A DNA stretch of 64,000 bases. Source: Rachicladosporium sp. CCFEE 5018 (taxonomy: Eukaryota; Ascomycota; Dothideomycetes; Cladosporiales; Cladosporiaceae). The stretch lies in assembly GCA_002077045.2 (NCBI GenBank), contig KZ111155.1, positions 812,705 through 876,704 of the forward strand. The letters run 5' to 3'. The notes beneath the pieces are model-generated. The model worked only from the letters and a program-made list of their open reading frames with translations, was not told the origin of the DNA and searched no databases. Every line of letters starts with the position of its first letter. Within the stretch, counting starts at the first letter, position 1. This document shows positions 53,855 to 62,172 of this stretch, in pieces. The position numbers and the translations under genes are program-made.

Positions 53855-54697
53855 AGAGCATGAGGTGTGATCTTTCGCTCGCGGAGAGGTGTTTACTGGG
53901 CACAGTATACCATAGCACGACAGCGTTGCTACAATACCATCTCGATCGCTGAATAGGGTTTACTTCGTTCCTTCGATTGCGCCACTGACGTTGGCTAGCG
54001 CGCTGTGACCTTCTACCCTTCGCTCGCGTGGCAGTTCGATTTCAGCCGGGAAGATAGAGCTCCGCTTCCAAAGCGCCGCAAGATCGTGGGGATTTGCGCT
54101 CGCTTCACGTGTTGATGCGTCGTGAGTGTGGTTGCGCAGGGTGCCCTCCGCCGCGAGCTGAGGTGCATGTAGTCCATGGAGAGTAGACCTGTAGATTATT
54201 CATTATCGTTCGCGGAGACCCCGTTAAATCTGTCATGACCCCGTCTCTAATCGCCTAATGCACGGTCGTTTACTGTTCGAGGCTCCCTCCACTTCGTACC
54301 TCCACTGGCGTCTCTCCGCACACGAGATCATCCCGCAGCCTACTGATCACCAGCTGTGCCGCGTCGCGGACTTCGACTTCTGCACGGATTTGAAATCATT
54401 CACCTTTCGATCCAGCGATTCTTCGCCTGCATAGCTAGACTCCCTCTAAGTTCCGATTTTGAGTACGAACATCGCGACAAGAGATCGGGTTAAGTGGACC
54501 TACGCGGGTTGCCGAGCTCAGGAACAGGACAACCGGACTTTGTACGGTGGACTTTGCGATTCGGCGTTGGCACTGAGAACATCACATATACAATCGGGTT
54601 GTGAGAGTGCGCATATCTGGACTGAGCACCACTGGAGCAGATTGGTGCGCTTAGAGCGCATAGCAGCGCTGGTGGGGGCAGGGGGGAGGCTTGAACC
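53855..54697. other. Spacer upstream of creB
   Basis: An 843-bp spacer with the demethylase 3' flank and the creB promoter; no gene is supported. A plus frame at 54459-54869 overlaps creB exons in the wrong frame. Confidence 0.5.
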
Positions 54698-57092
54698 ATG
54701 TCGTTCTTTGGGAAGTTCAAGGGCGGTTCGGTCAGTAATCACGACAGCATTCGAACACGTCGCAAGCGGGACAAAGCTGACAGCATGTGGGCACTTAGAC
54801 ACAGAGTCCGGGCAACCTCACATCGCCTATCAAGAAGGATCCCAATGCCTTACAACCTACGCCGCTTGAGAAGCATCTGGCTGAAGTGACGGGGCCGGTG
54901 CGACCAGACGGCAGCGACAAGTTCTTTGGGTTTGAGAATGTGAGTTGAGCTACTGAGAATGTGGCATTGTATATGGCTAACGCAAAAATGTAGTATGGTT
55001 CCACATGGTAGGCAGCGTAGCTCTTCCAACGCCACTATCAGCAATACTGACTCGAAGACACAGCTACTGCAACTCCATTGTACAATGTCTATACTACTCG
55101 GCGCCCTTCCGAGAAAATGTTCTTAATTTTCCTTCACAGCAATTCCTAGAGAGCATACGAGACGAGCTCCCGCAGAGCAATGGCGGGCCGATATCACCTC
55201 GAAACAAAAGCACGACACCATACCCCAATCTCGCATCGCCAGCACGCAAAGTCGCTCCTCCAACATCACCAGGTCCTGCGCAGAAGCCAGAAGAGACGAA
55301 GGACTCACCCGAGTACAAGAAGAAGCTGGCGTTGCAAGCGGGGCCAGTACTGGACATGGTGTACGACAACTCGAATCGCTACGGCATGGATGAGTCGCTT
55401 TTCACATCGTTGAAAGATATTTTCGAGGCAATAATACAAAACAAGTCGAGATTAGGCGTTGTCAGTCCGCATAAGTTTCTGGAGATCCTACGGAGAGAGA
55501 ACGAGATGTTCCGATCGGCTATGCACCAAGACGCACATGAGTTTCTGAATTTGCTACTGAACCAGGTAATTGATAATGTTGACTCGCTGTCGAACAAGCA
55601 CCCTGCGCCGATGAAGACGCCACCAAAAACGAATGGCGGTGCGCCAGAGCATAGTTTCGCAGCCGCGATGTCTTCGGCTGTGGCAGGAGCACACAAGAAT
55701 GGACTGGACACACATTGGGTGCATGATCTGTTTGAGGGTCTGCTCACCTCGGAAACGAGGTGCTTGACTTGCGAAACCACATCACAGCGCGACGAGGCGT
55801 TCTTGGACTTGTCAGTCGATCTCAGTGCACATACATCAGTCACCTCGTGTCTGCGAAAGTTCTCCGAGGAGGAGATGTTGTGCGAGCGTAACAAGTTCCA
55901 CTGCGACAACTGCGGAGGCTTGCAAGAAGCGGAGAAGCGTATGAAAATCAAGCGTTTGCCACGAATATTGGCATTACACTTGAAGCGCTTCAAGTACACC
56001 GAGGATTTACAGCGATTACAGAAGCTGTTTCATCGGGTTGTATACCCGTTTCACTTGCGACTATTCAATACCACAGACGACGCTGAAGATCCGGATCGAT
56101 TATACGAGCTCTACGCGGTGGTAGTGCATATCGGAGGCGGTCCATATCATGGCCACTATGTCAGCATCATCAAGACCGAAGACCGCGGCTGGCTGCTATT
56201 CGATGACGAGCTTGTTGAACCAGTGGACAAGAACTATGTCCTCAATTTCTTCGGTGGTGAGCCTGTGCCAGGTGCGCAAGATGCCAAGCAGCTCGCATGC
56301 GCATATGTCCTCTTCTACCAAGAAACCACCCTCGAAGCGGTGATGAAGGAGCAAGAAGCAGAGGGCCACTACACCGAGCCTACCATCCGCACCTCCGAGG
56401 AACCAGTCCTATCGACCCAATCCGCGAAGACGAACAGTAACAACCTGCACACCACGATGACTGTCATGACGCCACAGACAGAAGATCTAGACCACATGTC
56501 GCACCTCACGCACGCAGCTACGGCGCCTGTCCTCGCCATCCCAACGCCACAGCAATACAGCAACCCCTCACAACATCTGCCCACAACTCCAGCTCTCCAG
56601 CCGATCTTGCCGATAAAGTCAAAGAAAGAGCTCAAGGCCGAAGAGAAAGAACGCAAGGCGCAGATTAAGGCTGACGAGAAGATAGCGATTGCTAAACGCA
56701 AGGAGTCCGCTACTAAGCGCATGGAGATGTGGAAGAAGCAGGACGAGGAGCTGAAAGCCGCCATTGAGATGAGCAAGGCTAGTGCAGCTGAGGACGCCGC
56801 AAGACGTCCACCCGGTGAAGAAGGCGGCGAAGAGCTAAGTGAGAAGCTTGCGCCGCTTGGTAGTGGCAATGTCCCGAGGGAGGGCGAGAAGGAGAAGTCT
56901 AGTGGTGGGTTAGCAAGGTTCGCCAGGCATGGGAGTATGAGTTTGAGGGGAAAGCCGAAGTTGTTTGGGAGTAAGGAGAAGGATGTTGGAAGCCCGGGTG
57001 ACATTAGGGAAGGAAGTGTTGTGACTGACGAGGACAAGGCGAAGAAGAATCGGTTCAGTCTGGGGAGGAAGAAGAGTGCTGTGTTGCAGTGA
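54698..57092 (+). CDS. creB: CreB/USP12-46 type ubiquitin-specific protease
   Basis: Four exons, 54698-54730, 54799-54939, 54994-55007 and 55064-57092, with introns of 68, 54 and 56 bp, give 738 residues. Exon 3 is a 14-bp micro-exon. The splice between exons 3 and 4 rebuilds the Cys box [16 protein letters not shown], splitting the catalytic Cys codon (TG/C). The His box is [16 protein letters not shown], and two CxxC pairs (CLTCETT, CDNCGG) form the usual zinc site. A C-terminal coiled coil ([20 protein letters not shown] ...) and a basic tail ([30 protein letters not shown]) are as in Aspergillus CreB. CreB with the WD40 protein CreC acts in carbon catabolite repression. The intron-1 acceptor is ambiguous (TTAG or CACAG six bases later), both in frame. 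Confidence 0.92.
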
Positions 57093-57642
57093 GGGGGGAG
57101 ACATGTACAGGTTTGGATCATTGAGCGATACCCGTGGTGCTTTGAGCGAGCACAGCGACACATGGCGTGGGCGTTTCTTGGGCAGGCATCTGGGAAGGAG
57201 ATGGCATTGGGACTGTACAGCACAGTAGATAGCAGGACGAAAACGCGTAGCAGCTTGAGATCTCTGAAGTCTCTCATTTCTACGTTCTTAGTCGTGACCC
57301 CGCTCCCGATCATGTCGTCGTTCGGGTCATCCTAGTGGTGGCTCCCAGCACCTTCGCAAGCCTGCTATTACACGTCTCAGCAACTTCCAAATCGCTCGCC
57401 ATTGCTCCCTGCAGCTTTTCGCTCTCGGGTATCGTTCTGGCCGTCTCAGGCGATCTCGCGATCTCGAGTGTGCCGTAGCCGCAATTCCAGCAGCTCGTGC
57501 GTCCGCGCATTCTACCAGCACGCATCAGCAAAGTTCTGCCCAACGCGGCGCGCTGTGTCTCAGCACGGTCTTCCTGACATGCGGAGCAAGTATCGACTTC
57601 TGCGTCCCAAAGCATATGTCTTCGACTGCTGAAGCTTTCCAT
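57093..57642. other. Convergent spacer, creB to YOS1, with a possible minus ORF
   Basis: A 550-bp spacer. A minus frame from the ATG at 57642 to 57310 (110 residues) starts directly after the YOS1 stop (TGAATG) and holds two Cys pairs (TCSACQ and SCWNCG). It may be a chance frame in the YOS1 3' UTR; not called as a gene. Confidence 0.45.
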
Positions 57643-58087
57643 TCACAGGAAAAACAGGAAGAACATCATCACCACGTTCACGCCGATGAGCGGTACTGCC
57701 CGGGTTGTTAGCCCACGTCATGCACTCTCCCTTGCGAGTTCAACATACGTCTCATCAAAGTCCGCACACTGTTTATGAGATTAATCATCTTGTACTTCAC
57801 ACTCGTGGTGTCTTGCATGCTGCCGCCGCCAAATGAAGGCTCAGAAGCTTGTTGGGCATTGCTCCAGCCGACTGCGATATAGATCAGAACCTGGGTCTTG
57901 GAGTCTGGACGCGGATCGGCTGTACCTCGAGCGAGGAAGCGGTCTTCGGAGAGGATCGCCACGGCGTTGATGAGGAGGATAGGTACTGTTCACAGGAGCT
58001 GTCCGTGAGAGATCGGGTACGGGAGAGCTGAGAGAGTGGGGAAGTACCTTGGAAGAGCGCCGCGACGGAGAAGATGAGGGATGCCAT
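57643..58087 (-). CDS. YOS1: YOS1/IER3IP1 family ER-Golgi transport protein
   Basis: Four small exons, 58048-58087, 57926-57985, 57749-57871 and 57643-57695, with introns of 62, 54 and 53 bp, give 91 residues. All three introns split codons, so no single frame shows the protein. The rebuilt sequence has an N-terminal hydrophobic segment (LIFSVAALFQVPILLINAVAILSED), the conserved RFLARVGW, the conserved KYKMINLINSVRTLMRLPLIGVN, and a hydrophobic end (VVMMFFLFFL). In yeast, Yos1 is a small membrane protein in the Yip1-Yif1 complex needed for COPII vesicle transport from ER to Golgi. It is divergent from ALG12 with about 350 bp between them. Confidence 0.9.
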
Positions 58088-58437
58088 GGTGGGTGAGTGT
58101 CGCTAGAGGTGAGGTAGTGAAGGGCGGGAGCAGTCTCGTTCAGTCAAGGCATAGAGTAGCGCACACAGCTGAACGCCAGGGTGTGGACTCGGTACTCCCG
58201 TGCAGGCAGGTGGTCAGATCGAAGTCAGCAACGTCAAGCTGTTGTCGAGTCTTGGCATGAAGTCCAACCAACGCCATCGTTGGAGATGCTCACAACGAGT
58301 TGAACCCATGTCTATAGCGGAATATCACACGTGGCGCTCACTGCAGCTCACTTTGTCGCAACGTATGCCACGACCGTCTGGCGACTCCAGAGCAATGTTA
58401 GGTGCGAAGTCCGGCCATCATTCTCGCGATCATGGCT
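58088..58437. other. Divergent promoter between YOS1 and ALG12
   Basis: About 350 bp separate the two starts. An ATG at 58432 lies just upstream of the ALG12 frame but in another frame. Confidence 0.5.
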
Positions 58438-58439
58438 GA

Positions 58440-60095
58440 TGCTCGCCAGACCTCGCCATTAATGCCCTCATACCCCTAGTGGTGATCGCACATCTGATCG
58501 CGTCGCCGTACACGAAAGTCGAGGAATCGTTCAACATCCAAGCAACCCACGACATTCTCACATACGGCATCCCTTGGTCGAACACCACTGCCTTCTTCGC
58601 GGAACGTTACGATCATGTCTCCTTTCCGGGATCAGTCCCCAGGACTTTCACTGGCGCGCTCATGCTGGCTGGACTGTCAAGGCCATTCGAGTACTTCTTG
58701 TCTTCGCCCGATCAGATGCAGATAGTGGTTCGCGCCGTCCTAGGTCTAGCCAACGCTGCTGCGCTCGTCTCGTTCCGCCATGCAATCGATATTGCATTCG
58801 GCAAGACTGCTGGACGATGGTTTGTCTTGCTTCAAGCAAGTCAGTTCCACGTCATGTACTATGCCTCACGCACGCTGCCGAATATGTTCGCGTTCACTAT
58901 GACCACCGTGGCAATGAGGCAGCTGCTGTTGGCGAAAGCAGTGGGTGGGAAGTCTGCGAAGAGCGCGAAACGGAGACGGCTTGCCTTGTACTTGCTGACA
59001 GTTGCTGGCGTTGTGTTCCGATCCGAGATTGCCATATTGCTCGTTATGGAAACGGCCATGCTCGTTCATCGACAACGCCCGTCGCTGACCAAGGAGATCA
59101 TACCCGCCGGTCTGACAGGAGCTGCCGTCGGCCTCCTCACTACAGTCTCTGTCGACTCCTTCTTCTGGCAGCAATTCCCGCTCTGGCCCGAATGGGTTGG
59201 TTTCTACTACAACACCATCCTGGGCAAGTCCGCGGATTGGGGCAGAAGTCCAGCTAATTGGTACTTCCTCGTGGCGCTGCCTAGACTGCTACTCAATCCA
59301 ATGACTATCGTGGTCACCCTGCCCATGGGAATATCTCTGAAGCCATTGACTCGGACTAGCCAGGACCTGCTAATTCCGCATCTCGGCTTCATCGCAGCCT
59401 ACAGTCTTCTCCCTCACAAGGAGTGGCGCTTCATCATCTACAGCATTCCTGCCTTCACCGCTGTAGCCTCAGCTGGCGCATCCTGGATATGGACACGAAG
59501 GGCAAAGAGTATGTTCTACTATGTACTGAGCAATCTCTTGATCATCACAACGATGGCCTCATTCATGGCGAGCGCCGGTTTACTGTACGTTTCGGGCTCG
59601 AACTACCCGGGCGGCCAGGCCTTGCATCGACTACACCAGCTGGACTCAACGCCCGGCAAACGAGTCTACCTAGATAACCTCGCATGTCAGACAGGCGTCA
59701 CGAAGTTCCAGCAAATACGAGATACATGGCTCTACGATAAGACGGAGGATCCAGATCAGCTGCTCACGCCACTCTTCTGGCAAGACTTCGACTACGTCCT
59801 TGCGGAAGACCCTAAACGTATCATCGGCAACTGGCCCGTCAAGGAAACGATCACAGCCTTCGAGGGCGTCTCGCTACGACCAAAAGTCGACGAGCTGGCA
59901 GCGAACCCCAATTCCCGCGTGCCGGTCGCATGGCAGGAGCAGTACTATGACTTCGCGACAGTGATGCGAAGAGACTTCACGCAAGGGTACTGGCCTGTGA
60001 TTCGCATGCGGCCAAAGCTGTACATCTTGGAAAGAGGGCATACGAAGCCGAAGCTGGTGGACCTGCCGGACGCTAAATTGACGCTTCATATGTAG
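58440..60095 (+). CDS. ALG12: ALG12, dolichyl-P-mannose alpha-1,6-mannosyltransferase
   Basis: The frame is open from 58440 (after a TGA at 58437) to the stop at 60093-60095, about 550 residues. GT22 family features are clear: an N-terminal helix ([16 protein letters not shown]), then [21 protein letters not shown] with the catalytic-loop acidic residues, [16 protein letters not shown], the lumenal [15 protein letters not shown] motif, and about ten membrane helices. The enzyme adds the eighth mannose to the lipid-linked oligosaccharide in the ER lumen. No ATG is present in frame before residue VVIAHL, so the listed start is the edge of the open frame, not a real start codon. The gene ends 17 bp before the VOC stop on the opposite strand. 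Confidence 0.88.
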   Translation, partial: CSPDLAINALIPLVVIAHLIASPYTKVEESFNIQATHDILTYGIPWSNTTAFFAERYDHVSFPGSVPRTFTGALMLAGLSRPFEYFLSSPDQMQIVVRAVLGLANAAALVSFRHAIDIAFGKTAGRWFVLLQASQFHVMYYASRTLPNMFAFTMTTVAMRQLLLAKAVGGKSAKSAKRRRLALYLLTVAGVVFRSEIAILLVMETAMLVHRQRPSLTKEIIPAGLTGAAVGLLTTVSVDSFFWQQFPLWPEWVGFYYNTILGKSADWGRSPANWYFLVALPRLLLNPMTIVVTLPMGISLKPLTRTSQDLLIPHLGFIAAYSLLPHKEWRFIIYSIPAFTAVASAGASWIWTRRAKSMFYYVLSNLLIITTMASFMASAGLLYVSGSNYPGGQALHRLHQLDSTPGKRVYLDNLACQTGVTKFQQIRDTWLYDKTEDPDQLLTPLFWQDFDYVLAEDPKRIIGNWPVKETITAFEGVSLRPKVDELAANPNSRVPVAWQEQYYDFATVMRRDFTQGYWPVIRMRPKLYILERGHTKPKLVDLPDAKLTLHM

Positions 60096-60112
60096 TTTGA
60101 TACCCTGTAATA

Positions 60113-60654
60113 TCATATCAGCACCAGTTCAGCTATCGGCCGGTACATGTGGACACACTCGATGAGGTTCCCATCCGGATCACGGCAGTAGACACTTCGC
60201 AGCTTGCCTACTGCGCCGGTGCGATCAACGACATTACCGCCTTCGAGGATCTGTCGGTTTTACGGTCAGCTACGACCCCCGCACTAAGTTTGTTTGAGTA
60301 CCTCAAGTCCGGCCGTCTTCCACGCGCCCAACACCTCATCGATCGGATGCTCAGTGATGAAGCACAGATCACCACTCCCAGGCTGTACAGTCGCGGCTTT
60401 GGGTTCGAACTCGTGGCCGGAGAGGTGGAGGTTGATCTTTTGGGAGCCGAACTTGAGTACGTGTCTAAGCAAGTCAGCTTCACATGACGAGGAGGTGTGA
60501 TCGATTACACCTGCCGTTCTGTATCCTTTGATCGGAAAACCTCATGTGTCATGCCCAGATGTTGTGTGTAGAAGTTGATGGTAGCTTGGATGTCTTTGAC
60601 GGTGAGTACGACGTGATCGAGGGACTTCACTGCGAAGGCGGATGTTGACGACAT
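60113..60654 (-). CDS. VOC/glyoxalase-family protein, right copy
   Basis: Three exons, 60509-60654, 60302-60464 and 60113-60250, with introns of 44 and 51 bp, give 148 residues. It has the two-half VOC pattern: FAVKSLDHVVLTVKDIQATINFYTQHLGMTHEVF at the start, KFGSQKINLHL in the middle and VYCRDPDGNLIECVHMYRP at the end, so the metal-site His and Glu positions appear present. VOC proteins include glyoxalase I, ring-cleaving dioxygenases and resistance proteins; this short single-domain type (GLOD5-like) has no proven reaction. The donor of intron 1 is the second of two overlapping GTs (GTGTAATC), required to keep frame. Convergent with ALG12. Confidence 0.82.
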
Positions 60655-61238
60655 GGCTGCTAGTTGCCTATGTGTGGACGAGCGATTTTCGACGGCGATT
60701 GCTTGTTTTTGACTGTTGTTACGATGTCAAGCTCTGAGATGTAGTTTCACCAATGTTCGAGGTACCTGATGATGAAGCGGGGATCTCTTCGATAATTAGG
60801 ATGCTGTGTGATGCAATATTTGTGTAGCATATTGGACTGCTTGTGTGCTCATTTGCCTGATACGGGTAGTTGTCAACGCTCGACATGACAAGGGAATCGC
60901 CCTGTCCACACCCAACACCATACACCGTCCTCTTCTTTCTACTGCGCCCATATAAGTGCGTTCAGGTATTTCTCGACACCCCCGCTTGTATCGAGAGTTA
61001 TCCATGGGATTGCGCGTATCAGCACCCGAAATTTTCTGTTGGTTGTCCAACATCGGTCGCTTCGAGCTGCTGACATTGCTTTCGTGCTTGTACAAGCGTT
61101 GCGACATGACAGTCCGACTTTGCAGCGTCGATGCTCTCACCCACAGTACAACAACTGTGTCATTAGAGTAATGTAGTCTTGACACGATCACTCGGCCGCC
61201 GATGGTAGTAGATGTCGCGCGCAGAAGCTCGCCTGTGC
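60655..61238. other. Spacer between right VOC gene and right cyclophilin H
   Basis: It corresponds to 43-624 with many substitutions and small indels; no gene is supported. Confidence 0.55.
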
Positions 61239-61825
61239 TCACATTTCACCACACTGCGAGATCGCCACGTCTTGGACCGGCTTCTCATCGCGAGTCCTCA
61301 CGTTCTCGATCTTGCGCACAACATCCATGCCGTCTATGACCTTGCCGAAGACGACGTGCTTGCCATTGAGATGTGGTGCGGGTGCCGTCAAGATGAAGAA
61401 CTGACACCCGTTCGTGTCTTTGCCCGAGTTCTGGAGGTGAAGTCAGCAGAACGCACATCATTTCCAAAATATATATCGTAGAGATGATCACTTACCGCCA
61501 TACTCAACAACCCTGCCTCCTCATGCCTATACTTGAAGTTCTCATCCGGGAACTTGTTCACCCCGTAGATCGTCGCACTTCCCGTCCCATCGCCATTGAT
61601 AAAATCGCCTCCCTGGATCATGAAATCCTTGATCACACGGTGGAATTTGCAGCCTTTGTAGCCTATGGGTCGTCCAAGATGATTCTTCGTTTCGCCAGTG
61701 CAGAATTGACGGAAGTTTTCTGCAGTGCGTGGCACAGCGTCAGCGAAGAGCTGGATCTTGATGCGGCCGAGAGGCTCGCCGCCGAGAGCCGTGTCGAAGA
61801 ACACAATAGGGTTGTCCGTGGCCAT
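61239..61825 (-). CDS. PPIH: Cyclophilin H (PPIH-type), right copy
   Basis: Exons 61496-61825 and 61239-61430 with a 65-bp intron (GTAAGT...CACCTCCAG) give 173 residues, one shorter than the left copy. The catalytic segment [15 protein letters not shown] and the ending ISQCGEM are retained, and exon 2 encodes the same protein segment as in the left copy. The intron has the same length as its counterpart but little sequence similarity. Both copies therefore look functional, with selection on the protein. The His at the cyclosporin-contact Trp position is shared. Confidence 0.93.
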
Positions 61826-62172
61826 GGTCGTTTCAAGTGAAGGTCAAGTAGCGTGAGAAGCTAAATCCGCAAGCTATCCAAGCTGATCAGTGATATATGT
61901 TGGGAGATTCACTGATAGATTGTCGATCAGCGAGGTCGTATATGAGTTCCAACTTGAGATCTGTTCTGCTCGAGAAGGTATGGGTACAAGGGTGAATAGC
62001 CAATATCTGAGTTGTCGATTTATGAACCTCACAGCAGTGGCCCGCGTGAGTGAAGTCAGTAGCGATTATTATAATGGAATACGAAGACTGGGTTTGCCAA
62101 GCAATGAGGTTGTAGTAGAAGAAAATATATGGACCCGAGACACGAGGTAAGAGCTGCCTCGTATTAAGCTAT
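61826..62172. other. Spacer between right cyclophilin H and right VPS8
   Basis: A 347-bp counterpart of 1215-1584 with patchy similarity; no gene. Confidence 0.55.

Noticed and set aside
56369..57313. Minus reading frame of 314 residues
   Set aside because: It is antisense to the creB C-terminal coiled coil; Ser/Leu/Phe-rich shadow of Lys/Glu codons.
58574..59257. Plus reading frame of 227 residues
   Set aside because: Alternative frame of ALG12, whose own frame shows conserved GT22 motifs through the same bases.
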